Below, piece after piece: positions 31,910-47,000 of a DNA stretch of 64,000 nucleotides. Within the stretch, counting starts at the first letter, position 1. Each line of letters begins with the position of its first letter. The position numbers were made by a program, and so were the translations under genes. The notes beneath the pieces are model-generated. The model worked only from the letters and a program-made list of their open reading frames with translations, had not been told where the DNA came from and did no database searches. This stretch comes from Takakia lepidozioides (Eukaryota > Streptophyta > Takakiopsida > Takakiales > Takakiaceae), in assembly GCA_030704615.1 (NCBI GenBank), contig CM060734.1, positions 32,006,042 through 32,070,041 of the forward strand. The letters are read 5' to 3'.

Positions 31910-34106
31910 GTAAACATGATCCATGGTGTTCTGGCGGTAGAAGCGACACAGTAGAAACATAGTGTTTGTCATCTTTGGGTAGAGCAAATTAGAGTATCGG
32001 GTGTACATATGTGAGACTGCCAAGGAGGGCATGGCTTCTCTTGACTGGAAAGTGATTTTTTTTGTTCTTGTATAATATTCAGGCAAGGACTATCATCTTA
32101 CCCTTCAACAGGAAGCTTCTACAGTATGGTGATGTACTACCCACTGTTTGGGTCTGTCTACTTTCTCCAGCTATTATGGATCTCTCATCTCTTCCCCTCC
32201 TTATAAGTTGGACCGATGTCCTGCAGAATTGTGAAAGCAGGGTGCTGTCATGACATAGGTCATGACCTACTAAATTATAGATGTGCTCTGGATTGGAGAT
32301 TTGTTAAAGAAAGGTGATCAGGAAGAATGGAGTAGCAGGCATAGAATCACATCTCTGGGTGTTATCTACCTAGTCATGTCTTGAAGAAATATGAAGCTTG
32401 TTTATTCAGCATCAATTTACGGAGCCCTACTGCTCAACGCACAACCCATCAAGTGGCCAATGAATGGGCGAATTGAAGGATTGAACCCAGCATCACCCTG
32501 TCATGCACAAGCCACAACAACCCAACCACTGCTCTGCCTGCTCAAAATGCTGCTCAACAAGAAAGACAGCCTGATTGAACTGCTTCAGGTAGGCATAGGC
32601 AGGCAGAGGTAGGCCTCTGCTTCAGTAGCCCTCTGCCAGATTGAGCATGAAAGGAACATGATCATTTGTCTGAAAGTCCGATTGGAAAGTAAAGATCACA
32701 TTCATTTCAGAGTTCCAGACTCAAATCCACTAATGGAAAATCTTAAAAGTGCAAAACCTCTAAAAAATGTCTGCTTCTATTTGCTTGTAACTGAAAACTG
32801 CACCCAAACTAAATTGGCTTTGCCAGTGATGCTCAGACCAGTTCACACTGCAATTGAGTGAAGGGCCATTGGCATCAATTACATTACCTGTTTCGCATTT
32901 AATTTGTTCAGACCTTTACTAGCTGATTATACTGACCCTCACTTGTAGTCCGCAAAACCAGGTGCAACTTGGTCTTTTGTTGATTCCGTGGATAAAAATA
33001 CCAAATGGGTCAAATTCTGACAACTCACATTTCTAACAAGTATACTGGTAGACAGGACTGGATCAAAGGTGGCCAACTAAAGAGCTTTTGCTCATGGCAA
33101 CAAGGAGATTACCATGGAGTTCACAATACAAGCCATTACATATGCACAACTGGATGCATGCCACTGGTCATGAGTCTGTTGCTTATTAGGTGGAAACTCT
33201 TGTTGTACAACGAGTTTCTGTGGATCTGCCATACCAATCACTGTCAGCTTCCATGCAGCCATGAAAACCCACACAGAAACATCAGTTGAAGAGAGGTGTA
33301 CGGATGCCTCTTAGTCTTGAATCTCTGAAAAACCACACCACAGCACTTTGTCTGTCTGTGATACCCTTGCATGGCCGCGGGGATCCATATTCTTCAACCT
33401 GTCGCAATTAAAAACTGTCAATCTGAGATCATCTCTTTTCTAATGATCATGAGAGAGCAATGGATTGGAGAGGATGTACTCCCAAGATGTTGTGGCCATA
33501 GACCCTGCGCCTAGTTTGGGTGGAATGAAATGCAGAGATAGAGACTCATGAATCAATCTGCTGGGTGTGAGCTGCCCAGCAATTAGACCCCAATAGGGCC
33601 AGGGCCTCCTACCTTGTCTATGCCAAACCCACACGTGCCAATGCCCCACCTGACTGTGCCCAGATATACTCTACTAAGAAGGCTCCTTAACTCCGCCCCA
33701 CTCCCAACCATACCCACCCAAGACATCTCCGTCCACTACATCGAAATCACCTACTGTCATGACAGATACCAATCATTACCAACAAGTGAAACTGAAAACA
33801 ACTAGGTCAATTAGTCCCTGTACAACTCCCACCCCTATTGGTAGGGCCCACGCTTGAAAGTGGGTAGTAGCCGTTTGGGGAAGTGGCTCTGAGTTACGCC
33901 GGCTACGGCCAGAGTCCTCTCTCTCTCTCTCTCTACATTGCAAAGCCCTTAGGTGCAAAATCTAGTGAGGCAATGCAGCTGAATTAACCATGCACCGTGA
34001 CCCCTGCATATGTGGATTTGAACGAGGACAACCTTTGCTGTGGCCACAACACCCAATCAAGAAAAAATGATACGGGCAGAATGTTTGAGAAGAACGAAAA
34101 CGCTAC
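31910..34106. other. Intergenic, possible 3' end of the CCDC57-like gene
   Basis: It contains the Tic22-like 3' flank. Around 33430-33650 is a minus-strand relic of LINE-A. A Ser/Arg-rich minus-strand frame near 33880-33920 (DSGRSRRNSEPLPQTATT) could be a last exon of the CCDC57-like gene, but no splice site convinces. (TC)n lies at 33917-33935. Confidence 0.4.
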
Positions 34107-37100
34107 CTTGATGTGCTCCATAGTCTGAATGCTTGGCCCTTGCTTCAGGAGGTCTCTGGTTGGTTGCAAATCTAGAATCCTGGGGCAAAGTTTTCTGTAA
34201 GGGTGCCCATGAGCTGCCAAATGAGGTGCTGCCACCCGCACCTGTTCTGGAGCTTTTCATGATTTCACCAAGTTCCTGACCCTGCTGCCAGTATAAGAAG
34301 AGAAGACACATTATTAGGTTTACCATGCTTCATTGGATGAGGTGGTGACCCACTTTTCCTCGAGTTCTAGACTTTGAGCTTATTACATCCACAGAGACAA
34401 AATGAAAGAAGAAAAGAAGAAAGAGACTTTAATGTCCACTGGAAGCTGAAAGAGCTTATGGAACAAAGACCAGCAGGATACAAGGACCCAACAAGCAGCC
34501 CAAAAACTTTTTCATATTTGGGTTCTGTTAGGATTTTTTGATGGCTAGGGATGGCTCCTACCAGAAGGTTCTACCACAAGGTTCCACCAGATTTAGGGAA
34601 AGGCTGAGGCAATGCCCAGCACTTCTTCTAGCGTATAAGTTGATGTGCTATCCTAGTAGATTGCAGAGAGGAGAAGTCCAGCATCTACGGTCTACTCTGT
34701 TAGCTTTCTTTTGTAGTAGGGAGCAAGGACTCCGGTTTTTAATCTTGTTAGTACTAACTAATTCCTGTATTATTCAGCTGTCAAGTTTTTGTACTGCTGC
34801 TTATGAATAGAAGCTTCCTGTCAATATCTCTAGAGTGAGGAAGGTCTAGTTTCCTAACAGTCTCAACAAGTAGTACCTTCAGCTCCTGCCTAATGAGCGT
34901 GTTTCTATCATGCTTAGAAAAGATTTTGAGGTCTTGAGACAGTAGGGAGGCTATGCCATTCCAAGAAAGTGGATACACAGGCAAACCAACATGACTGCTT
35001 TAAGTCTCATGAAGAGGCTCAAAGAATTTCTCCCACCAGGAAACATGGACCTCGGAGCCAAGAATTCATTGCTTTGGGTTTACTGGGGGCATTATAAACT
35101 TCCATTCTTCCTCTTCAATGCTGTCAATGTGGCCAAAGCTGTCGAGAAACAACAAACTGCCAAAGCACTGGATCTTTTCGGATTACAGAGCTTACTCATT
35201 GAGCAAGCGACAGTCACCTTGGCCCACTATATTGCAATGAGGTGGTACAACCCCAGTTTCCAATTAGACCCGACAAAAGCATTATTCACCCGCCTTTCAA
35301 GAGAGGTGACAGGTTGAATCTGTGACAAGAACGTTCTTCAAGACATTGTCGGGTAGTTCCAGCATATTCAACTTACAGGAGCAACATCTGTTGAAGTGTC
35401 CCCATGAACAATGTGGGGATCATGCACATATTGACTGCCAGAGTAATCCCCTCCCCCTGAGAACTGTAAAACCCTGCCCACATGAGTTACAAAAATGTGA
35501 AGATGTGCTCAAAAGCAAAATGTGTTGCCAAAATATAGACGCTACACTCTCTGAGAGTTCACAGTGTACTGTTGGCAAGGTTCTTCAAATGAAAAATGAT
35601 ATTGACTGCCTATAATTCAAGATAATCAATATCTGCCAACACAGAAATAGTAAGAGCACGGGTAAAGACTAATAGGACACACATATGCATTAGCTGAAAA
35701 ACTTGACTTGAAAATCACAAAGCTGAAGCCCGAAGTACCTGGTAAGGTCAGATCGCAGATTATTACTGAGGTCCATCAACAGATCACGCTCATTGGCTAT
35801 GTGCGTCATATCCAGTGAAACAGCCTCAAGCTGTGCATGAAGACCTGCCTGCACTTTCTCCATCTCAGAAATCTTGGCAACTCCTTTCGATGCGCTCCTA
35901 CTTCTGGGGCTTTTGGGACTTTTGGGACTGCCAAAAGCAAACTATTATGGATCTGATGACCTCATTTTCTAATGAGAACCCTGTTTATCCTTCGCTGTCG
36001 TTGCAAGCTAGTCCTCCTCCTCCTCTCCCATAGCCCACCCTGCCCTTTTGCTTTCACCACTACATCAGCCCCTCCTACAAACTAAGAAACTGAACAGAGT
36101 TGCACCTCAAAGTACTGCACACTCGTGATGGTGATAATGGTGATCGAGGACGTTGAGGAGATTGAGGGCGAGGTGACAGTGGCTGTCTCCCTCCATAGTC
36201 CAAGCGCCTAGGTGATTGAGGCCATTGGGGTGAGTGGGGCTGTGCAAGCCATTTATCACCAGGTTGTGAGGAACATGGTGATCGAGGACGAAGCGGCGAG
36301 TGGTTCCGTAAATCTCCAAGTTGTGACCCCATAGCCCGAATTTGAGTTTTCAAGTGCTGCACTTCTTCTTGCAATTTGGTTATCACATGTGTCTGCCAAG
36401 AATATAACTGACATAAGTAAAGCTGTCCCTCTTTGTCCCATTGGCCTTGGCCTTGGGGCTTCCCATGGACAGAATAAATTGTTCCGGTGAAACTTGATAG
36501 TTTCTTTCTTTCATTTCATTTCATTTCTTATGTTTTCTCTCCCCTTGCTCCTATGTCCTAACTGAGCAGAGGGTCTGTGGCAACAAGGGTAATTCAATCA
36601 ACATCCCATCAGTTCAATTTTCTCTCTTAAGCTCCCATAAGCACATTTCATTTCATTTCATTTCTCTTAAGCTCCCATAAGCTCTATGAGCTTTCTGTGG
36701 ATGTTATAAAGCACCATTTGATTTGATTTGATTTCTCTCTTATGCTTTATAACGTCCGTTATAAAGTACCATTTCATTTCATTTCATTTCATTTCTCTCT
36801 TATGCAATAGTTTTGATCCTTGTACACTCCATTTGTATAAACATGCAATAATGAACATCAATATTTTCTTTGCCATTCCCCTACAACTGGCTTCCATCAC
36901 TTCTTCAATTATGTTTTTGTCCTTGCTTTCATTCACTGCAAGACTCTCTAGAACACCTTTCCAAGTTGAGGCATCAGAAGGGTAGGCGCTTATCAGTTGA
37001 CCACATTATTTGTCAAGAAACTGTGACAGAAATTGCAGAGAGTCAGCGGACAGACAAAAAGGATAACAGAGAAAAAGGAGCAATACTGAACAGCACTATC

Positions 37101-38090
37101 CCAATTGTTTCCCTGAACCCCCCCTTATAAATGTACTAAATGCTCAGACATTATCAACACAAGTGCTTCCTGGCTCCAAAGCTGCATTTAGGTTCCCCCC
37201 AGCCATTGAATGCTCTTGCTCCTACCACCCTCTGATTGCTGTCAGCAGCTCCCCCTTAAGACAGAACAAGGAACACAATAGAAGACGCTGGGTGTAATTG
37301 CCTAAGTGGAATATCTCTCCTTCAAATCCTCACAATGTTTGCAAAGTCACTCCACCACCCATAACTGTGATTTTTAAACCCAAAGCACTAGGTGCAATGA
37401 GGAGACCAAAGATGGACTGGGTTCAAACCACCCCATTTGACAGACAATTTCCAAGGTGACCCCAACCTGGCAGGATGCAAATAGCTGTGGACATGGTAGG
37501 AGGAGAGAGGCTAACCCTTGTTGGGCTTGTGAAGGGGCTCTTCCACTGGAAAGCATCTGACATGGTTGTCCTTTGCAGTGCCTCCATTTCTGTGCGCATG
37601 CTACCTGGTCCCAATGCAAGCAATGGGAAGGCAACCAAGCCGTCATGTCCCTCAATCGCTGAATGACAACCTGCTACTTAATCCAGTTACTCTATGTTTT
37701 ATGGTCAGAGCATACGAGAGGTTTAGGCAAGCAACTTCTGATGATTACATCCTTTTCCAGCATTATACTCTTAGTATGTTGTTCAGGAATTGAAACTCGA
37801 TCGTCCTGTAGCTGAACGGAAGTCATCTATGCATGCCCCACGACTGGCTCTAGGTGGGTTGCCAGGACTACGACAAGAAGACTATGATATAGCCAAGGTT
37901 TGGTATGGATCATTCATAAATACATCTCTCTGGTAGGCATACCAACAATACCCCTAATGCGTTCATTTTCTGCGGACAGGTCTCGCATGCTTGTTCGCAG
38001 CTGTCGATTCTCAGCTTCCAGCTCCAGCTTCTTTTGATGCTCCACCCCCTCTCGAGCCCCCATTGCTCTCAAAGACTCTGCAATCATTGG
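34107..38090 (-). CDS. CCDC57-like gene, exons 10-13
   Basis: Exon 10 (about 38075-37952) contains LRAMGAREGVEHQKKLELEA. Exon 11 (36392-36123, 90 codons) turns from coiled coil to a Ser/Pro-rich tract with repeated RPRSP/SPQ motifs. Exon 12 (35872-35739) contains ISEMEKVQAGLHAQLEAVSL. Exon 13 (34284-34107) contains QGQELGEIMKSSRTGAGGST. Phases between these do not all agree and the stop codon was not located. Confidence 0.45.
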
Positions 38091-41000
38091 GCCAAATTGC
38101 TTAAAAGTCTTATCACAGTTGTCAAGTTTCTTTCTTTCCGCGGACGTTATAAAGCACCATTTCATTTCATTTCATTTCCTTCTCTAAAGTTTCTTTCACT
38201 GTCTTTCTTCTCTTATTGTACACACACACCCTTGTCGCACAGGACAGCAGTTGGGAAGGATAGCTGCAGTAGTCCAAGCTCCAGCCATTGAATCATTATA
38301 TGCCTTCTTTGAGAGGGAGGAGGGAGAGAAGTAGAAACTTTATCACATCCACAGAACTTTATTGCGTCTGTGGAAGGCCCAAATGGTCCAAGGGCAAAAC
38401 CTGAACAACAAGTAGAACCAATCAAACCAAACAGGAAAGAAAAAAAGAAATGAAATGGTACTTTATAACGTCCGCGGAAAGCTCAAAGAGCTTATGGGAC
38501 AAGAAGAAGCAAGAAACAAGAAAGAGAGGCAGCCCAAAAGCAACTGTTGCTCAAGGGATTGCCTCGTCAACGCCTCATGCAGGTAAGCTGTCAAGCATTG
38601 TCTCTATCCGCAGACTGTGGGAGCCCACCCTGAACCTCCCCAATGCCCTCAGAAGAGAGGGAGACAGAGCTGCAGACAGGTAATAGGGCCACAAGATTCT
38701 ATCGTCAGAGGACCAAGACTTTCTCCCGGTAGAACTGCAGTTTTGTTGTTAGGGTGGCTGGTTTCATGTCTGCCTGACGTGAAGTTCCGTAAGTTCTGGT
38801 CTGATATATCTATTGCGGCTGCTGTTTCGGTTTGGATGGATTCATCCGTTCTTTTCCATCTTTTGTTCATATGTTGTTCCCTGCCCCTTGACGCATAGTT
38901 TTTCTCTGGGAGGTCCAGGAGTCCATGGGAAAAAGTAGAACAACAAGATACACTAAAGAGAGCAAATTACCTTCATCCTGTGAAAAGACAGTAAATGTAA
39001 GGGGGGTAGGAGCTGGAAAGGAAGAGCCCGCACTGGTGCCCATGTCCCTGCCTGTAGGCACCTGTTGGCAACGTTTATCATTCTCTGAGTACACAAAGCC
39101 AGGATACTTTTGAAGATGAACATTATTGGACTTTTTAGTTCTTCCAGAATTTGTCAATACGTAATAAACTACACACTGTCCATAAGTTTTAGATGAAAGA
39201 ATAAAATTGTATGATTCTAATCGTTAGACTTTTAAGTTTTATATTCTTCTGTCCATCTATCTGTCCGTTTTCTTTGGTGACTGGCTGTGCAATCATTCAC
39301 ACTTGTCCCATATATATCCAGCTAGACCGCTACAGTAGGAGGGTTGAACTGGAATCTTGATGTCCAGGCTAGCATAGACAGCATGTTAGAAAATACATTC
39401 CTGAAGCTTTAATGACAAGGGATTTGTCTCGAATATGATGCAAAAAACAAAAAAAAAACAAAACAAAAGCTACGACCTGCAAAAAATATCTTAGATCTCT
39501 CATTTACGTTTTGGGGCCTGAAAAGGGTTTGTTGACCGCTGACGTGGCAGTAAACAAGCCCAAAACAGATTGCACTCCAAAGGCCATTTTTGGCAGAAAA
39601 TTAGCAATCTTGGAAAAAGCACTTCACCTTGTGGTGTCTCTTGTCAATTTTGAGATTTCAACTCCCATGTAATTGCATGCATAGCAACCATAGGTGAAAA
39701 AATCAGTTGGACTTGCAATTTAGTGGGGTCATAGCCACTCCACTATTGATTTGGAAATGGTGGGTCTTGGGGCAAGAAAAATTGGATAAAGCTAGGTTTT
39801 GATTTGGTCAAACCAATTTCTTTCTCACTTTTTCTTTGGGACCTGATATTTGAGGTCCAGGCCAACGCTATAATCTCACAATTTCCACGGTGGACTTGGC
39901 TCATTTTTTGGTATGTCATGCATAAATGAGCTGGGCCCATTGCTATAAGGCTGGAATCTCTGGATGATTTTTGGTAGGTTTCTAGGAGCAATTTACTGCA
40001 GCTGGGTACCCAAAATTGGTAAAAAGTCAAAAAAGGGCTTGGGAACTTAAGGGTTAAGTCCAGAGAGGACCACATGGGCTAATGGGGCAAAGTAGAACAG
40101 TAAGAAAACCAGAGAAAATGAGAACGAGAACTAGGAAGACAGAGTTGCGGGAAAAGCAAAAAAGATTTTTCACAATGTCCACCAAGGGGCCCTGAGAAAG
40201 ATACAGAAAAAGAGAAACATGGGAGAAGCACAGGAGAAACCACCAAGAGACCAAGTGCCATTGATGGTGGCCCATTTGAACAATGAGAAAGAGGGTGGTG
40301 GCAATTTTGAGTAGACAGCAGAGGAGTGACTATTCTTCAGGAGTTGGCCACATCCAGAACGAAAAATCTAAGATCAAGAACTTTGACATGAGAAAGTACT
40401 GATAGCACTTTGTTTCCCGTAGCTTGTGGCCGTAGACCCTGCACCCAGTTTTGGTGGAACAAGAGGGAACGGACACTAATTTGTGAGGGGCTCACTCCAG
40501 TCGTGTAAGCAATTAGTTTGGGCTCCTAGAAAGCCCTTCAAGCATCAATCTTCTGTGTGTGAGCTGCCTAGCAATTAGACTCCAAAGTGGCCAGGGCTTT
40601 AGGCTCAGCCTTGAGATTTTGAACGTTGTTGAACAGAAGTGCAGGGACTATTGAAACTTTGAAATGAGAATAGGTCTAAAAGTTCAGATTGAGGACCTCC
40701 AGATGCTGCTCTTGGAGCTCAACCGTCTTGCGGGCATTGGCCTTCACGTCTTCCAGCCGCTTTTTTAGGAGAGCTTCCTTCCTCGCCGTCTCTGCCTCCA
40801 TGCACCTCATCTACAAGCAGACAATTCTTATAAAAGCCACGAATTTACAAATTACTCATGAAGCCAGTCTCACTGTCTCTTAGGCACAAACCCACGAATT
40901 GTAATTTTCTTGGTCCCATGGGACTTTGAGCCTTCCAGTGGATGTAAATAAGTTTCGTCCTTTCTGCCAGGAAATAACTTTGTATGCTGCCACAACTTGA

Positions 41001-44000
41001 TGGCAAGATGTGAGAAGACAGGGAGTTGAAACATATATGACTGGGAAAGTACCTTCTCTTGAAATTGTGAAATCTGCTCAGCCTTTTGAGTCTCCACGGC
41101 CTTACACTTAGCTTTAAGTGCCTCCATCTCCTCTGTCTGCATAGGTCACACACAGGTTAGGAAAATGTCCTGTAAAGAAACGAATGTTATGATTGCGTGT
41201 CATTTTTTACAGCCAATACAGTGCAAATTCAGGCACATTATGAGGATGGTCATTGACCATCTCAATCCTGTTCTTCGGTTGTTCTACTATGGCCATGGAC
41301 CTCCCATCAGCACAATAAACATTGTCGTCTATACTCTCTCCTAGGGCAAGCAGAGTCATTCTCATTGCTGCTCCATCTGCATGCATCCTCACTTAGGATG
41401 AAGAGCTCTATGTTCACAAGACCACGATAAAAAGTTTATGAGGAGTACATCCATCCCTCCCTCCCTCCTTTGCACTGTTTCTGCACAGAAAGGCTCCCCA
41501 ACTTCGGACTCACTTGAAGTTCAGTAGTAGTATTATGGTTGCACTGGGGGCTGGCTGTCATAGTGAACACTACAAAGATTTGGTCTTTCCTTCTTCCTTT
41601 CTTTCTTTGACCATTGATAAGAACCACTGTAAATGGTGACAGTTACCAGTTGGCCAACCGATTTCTGGTGGTGGGATTCCAGTTGTTTCAACTGATCACT
41701 GAGACGTTGCACTTCCAAGTCAGCCTGCATCTCCTCTGAGTCCTTCTCCATCTGTAGCTGTTTTAGCTGCTTTACTAGGGCCTGCCAAGACAAGCCTCAG
41801 TGCACGCTCTGCTAGTAAACTACACCACTGTACTCCTGCTCCCATGTTCTGAGACTAGTGCGTGTTCCTGGAATCCCTGCTTTGTGCAGATGACCTTGTA
41901 GCTATCGCTTTCTACCGTCACCACCAACTGTCAACTCTAGAAGATGCATTGCTTCTAATTTATAATTTCTCACTTTGAATGCTACAAGTGAAGATGTAGA
42001 CCTGAAGCTCTTTATCTTTTCCATAGAGCTGTTCCCTCATCCTGGTTTCCTGAGAACCAAATGAAACACATCAGGACAAACAGTCTAAACTGCTGTTTTG
42101 AGATTAGCTTCAACAGACATGAAATGAAATAGTATTTTATAACGTCCGCAGGAACCTCAAAGAACCCTAGAGTGATCATGAGCACTGATAGGGGTTCCAC
42201 ATTCTCACCCAAGCAAACTCTTCAAGTATGAGGGCAATCTACTCATCTGAGTCATGTGCAAGAGTTCTATGAAGAATCAGGACAGCAGCTGCCAACAGCA
42301 GCCAGTTTGCCATCATTCCACTGCTGATACTCATTCACCTTCTCTGTAAACTTTGCATATCATGTAGCCATGGATGAACCTCATGGGATACTTACCTACA
42401 GTAGTCAGTAGAACCCTGGGTTGGCATGGAGATCACTCAACTCCCATTCCCTCCGAACGTTGGTTTGCCATAGCCCTACAGCCATTGAGCCCGCGGGGAA
42501 CTAACCCTCCCGGAGCCTTTTGTGGAGTTCGCACCCACCAGGATTTAGCTTATCCTCGCAGCTCAGCTGAAGGTATAAACTTATTTTCCCCCGCAACTGC
42601 CATTAAGATGCTCACAGGGGCAGTTGTTGGCATGCAAACTCATCAGCCCGGTTGCAGAGTTATTGATTTTAGATTTATAGCCCTGTGTTTACCACGGATA
42701 TGACATGTTTGGGGATATGCAGGGCACAGGAGGCTTCTGAATGTCATTCCTGGAGGCTTCCGAATGTCATTCCCGGCTGTGTGCAGGATGAGAAAGTGAG
42801 AGAGCGAGAGAGAGCAAGAGGTTTCCTTCTACTTTGTAGAGTTAAGCTGGATTCATGTCCATACAGGCACAATATGGAAGGGAATCCTTATACCAAGCTC
42901 TCAAGCTGCTGTATCTCTTTGGCAACTGTAACTTCCAAATGCCTCTCCTGCCACCTAGTAATAGACCAATGTCAGCTGCAATGGAGGGTTGTGAAATTGA
43001 GAAAATGTAACAGACCCAGTGATTGGCTGCACCTTTTCCTCGGTCTCATTTTGTTTCTCGTTTTCTTTCTAGAACAACAGTGCTGGAATCAACCTCATGA
43101 TCTTGGTGTAATCGATTACGGTACCCTCAGAACATATTCATAGTCATCAACTAAGCCACTGCATTTGATTCCCTGATCAATGCGTGCTCCGTGAGACACA
43201 TGCGTACTTATGAGATCTGCCAATCTAATCAATGTCCTTGCCCACAAGGCATTAATACCAGTGATTCCTTCCATTACTTCGATGTAAATAACAGCTCTAA
43301 GGGCTGTATCCCACCCCGCAACATGTGGGGACCCAGTTGGACAACACTTTGTGGAGGTGGTGGGTAAGACATACTTCCCCAACTATTATCTTGATGCCCC
43401 TGGCCCCTTGACGCCGGATGAGAACAAGAAGATTTGCTTGCATATTGTCAATGCCCGATGTCCGGGCAGCCTGAAGACAATATCCATTTTCTGATATTCT
43501 CATCAGAGAGAGACCCTCTTCACGACTATCAGAACATAGTCCTGTACCTCTGTTCATTGACTTTCAACTCAAGGCTGAGCCTAAAGCCCTGGCCCTGTTG
43601 GGCTCTAATTGCTGGGCAGCTTATACACAGTAGATTGATGCTTATGTGAAGAGCTTTCTATAGGAAATCTGGAAAGCCCAAACCAATTGTTTGTACCAGG
43701 GTAAGTCCCACTACTGGAGTGAGCCCCTCATAAAGGTAGTGTCTGTTCCCTCTTGTTAAGCCCAAATTGGGAGCGGTCTATGGCTTCAAGGCTACGCGCA
43801 AACAACATCTTATATGTACCTTCTTCTACCTCTCTATAAGAATCACCTCTCTCCCTGTCCTCTAGGAAGCCTATTGACATTGGGTGGACTTGATACGGGA
43901 GTACATTAATGTCTCTGTGACTAAATGCCGGCCTTGTGACCTCGTGTCCTTGTTTGTTTCGACCTGAAGCGCTTTGCTTCAGGTAAGGTAGTGCATTGGA

Positions 44001-47000
44001 TTTAGTTGGAAAGCTTTTGGCCTTTCCCTCTTTAGAATATGCCTACACGGGCCATTCCCTGCAACTCCCTGGAGTGTGATCTCTGAATGGTAACAAGCGG
44101 ACTCCTACCGCTTGGGGGCAGCCCCTCCGCCCAAATTGGGCAGTCGTATGCTCTGTCTAGCATACTCGGCACTTGGGCTCGGGTTGGTTCCTGTGCTTAA
44201 ACTTATAGCCTGCGAGAACAATCAAAAATTTAGCTCCTATCAACATCAACACTCCTCAGGGTGATCCCTGGGAATTGGTTACTTATGCCAAATCTAGGGC
44301 TTCATGTGTAGTTTTTGGGGTGAATCCCAGGATGGACGATGTGTCCTTTAAAACTACATGCTCTAGCTTAGGCTTGGACTTCATGGCTAATGGTACCATC
44401 TCGAGACTTGATAACAGGGGTACGTTGAAGGTTGCAATGACCAAAAGTGCTTCTAATAGAGTCCCGCATCAATTCAATCTCAAAGAAGTTCGTCCCTTGA
44501 CGCTGGAGAGCGGTCTTAGACATTGGTGATTCAATGGGGCGCTCTAGGAAGACAACCAAGGGCAACGACTTCAACTTGAGAGTTTCTAATCGGTTTGATG
44601 CTCTGGATGAGGTTGAATCCAAACAGCCAGAAGGACAAGATGCCCCTAAATGTACGGAATCTGAACGTCCTGAATCTGAAGGATTTGGTACTCTGAATGG
44701 TTTACCAATCCTCAAGGATTACACAAGACGAACAAATTCTATACACGGGGTAATTGTCCGCAAGCCGTCAGATGGACAATCTGTCCCTAAGTGTGCAGAG
44801 CCTGAACGTCGTGTAACTGAAGGATTTGGTACTCTAAATGGTTTACCAATGCTCAAAGTCTACACAAGACGAGCAAAATCTATACAAGGGGTAATTGTCC
44901 CCAAGCAGTCTGACGGACAATCTGCCCCTATGTGTGTGGAGCCTGTGCGTCGTGTAACTGAAAGATTTGGTACTCTGAATGGTTTACCGATTCTCAAAGT
45001 TTACACAAGACGAGCAAAATCTACACATGGGGTAACTGTCCCCCCTTTGCAGAATGGTTGGCCGTCCAGGAGCAATCACAAGCTACCTAGACGACAAACA
45101 ATTCACATGCAAAGGGCTGGCTTGCGGCTGGCCACTTTCAACTTCTCAGGGTTGACCAACCAAAGGAAACAATTTGAAGTGGGACAAGTTCTTCGGACTA
45201 ATGATATTCATATCTGTGCTGGGCAAGAAACATGGGAAACGTCGGATAAACTGGTTGGAGATGTCAATGGTTATAAATGGGCAGGTAAGATGTGTACTCT
45301 CAAGGCAGCCTCTGCCAAACGCGGTCAAAAAGGGGTTGGATTCTTTGTCCGTGATTTCTTGTTTGACAATTGTGAAATTATCAACAAGGGTTTGAGGTAC
45401 AAGCATAGTATCTGGCTAAAACTGAATCTGAAGGGCGGCATGAGTACAAAGGACCTCTTTGTTGGTTGTGTTTACATGCCCACAGAGGGGACCCTTAGTG
45501 CTGACGCAGACAAGGCCTTCGAAGATGTAAAGCTGGACTGTGCTTCGTTCCTTGCCAAAGGTCAGGTGGTACTATTGGGGGACTTCAATGCCCGGGTGGG
45601 CAAAGGGATCATTGGACCTTTTGGTGAGGACGAGCTGAATTCTAATGGCAGACGGTTAATTAACTGTCTAGAAGAGCTTCAGCTTTTGACCTTGAATAAC
45701 AGGACAAGAGGTGACCAAGTGCAGTGGACTCGTGAGAAATCCCATACTGGGGAACGTTCCATTGTGGACTATATCATAATGGACAAAATTTTGTTCCCCC
45801 AGTGTGCCAATGTGTTGATCGACAGAACGGATATTGGTACCTCTGACCACTTCCTGGTTTGGACTGAGATCAAAAGGTGTTTTCCCACCACCAAGAGATC
45901 TGTGAAACGTTCGATTCGGAAGTGGCGCATAGAAAAAATCCACAATGAGGAGGTCAAGGCTGAGTACGTCCAGGCCGCTCTCCCTCATTTTGTCCAATCG
46001 CTCCAAGAACTTCAGTCACCCTCTGTTAACGCAAGAAATGAAGTCGAAAGAGCAGTGGACTCTTGGGAGAGTTTCGTTTCCTCCGTGGCTGACAAGATCA
46101 TTGGGAGGAAACTAATTGTCTGCGGTAGAGCAGTTAATTGGTGGACCAATGAGATTAAACTCAAGATAGCTGAGAGACGAGCCCTCTATAAAGAGTGCTG
46201 CAATTTGGAAACCAACAGAAATGAAATGAAATGGTGCTTTATAACGTCCGCGGAAAGCTCGTAGAGCTTATGGGACAAAATGGAAGAAAACATGAGAGAG
46301 GAACAAATCCAGAAACCAGAATTAATGTTCTAGCGATTGTCTAAGGGTGAAGGCCTCGTGTAGGTAGGCTGCCACGCATTTTTGATCCTCATAGTGAAAG
46401 ACATCAGTGAGAGTTTGGGTTCCACTGAATAAACAGTGAAATCTCCCACGGATCTCGTAGTATAGAGGGCAGTAGAAGAAGAAGTGTTCTTCAGTTTCAA
46501 TTTCCTTGCTGCGCCCTATGCAAGCTGGACATAGGCGGTCCTCCCGTTGCAGGTTTTCCCATCTGCCAGTCTCTATCCGTAGGTTGTGGGAACCCACCCT
46601 GAACCGCCCCAATGCCCTCAAGAGGGAAGGAGATAAGGGTGCTGAAAGGTAATTTGGTCTCAAGATTCTATCATCGCGGAGCACCAAGAATGTCTCTCGA
46701 TAGAAGTGGAGCTTTGTCGTGAGATTGGGTAGCATCCAAGTTCTCTTGACATGTAATTCCATAAGCTCTCTCCGAATGAGTCTGTTGCGGTCATGTCTGG
46801 ATGTGATGTCCACCTCATCTGGGTTCATTGGTAATAGGAAAGCAGTAGAAAGTCCATTACGTTGAAATAAACTGTCCACTCGAGCATACCAGGAGTTCCT
46901 GAAACCTGCAGCTTTGAGCCTCATAGATGTTGTGAGGGCCCTTGCCACTAGCCCTTTGGGTGGAAGGGCCTGCAATCTATGGAGAAAGATTGTAAGCCTG

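Noticed and set aside
34991-35317. 108-codon plus-strand frame as a gene
   Set aside because: The minus strand here encodes a LINE-B relic (VSWWEKFFEPL), so the frame is a shadow.
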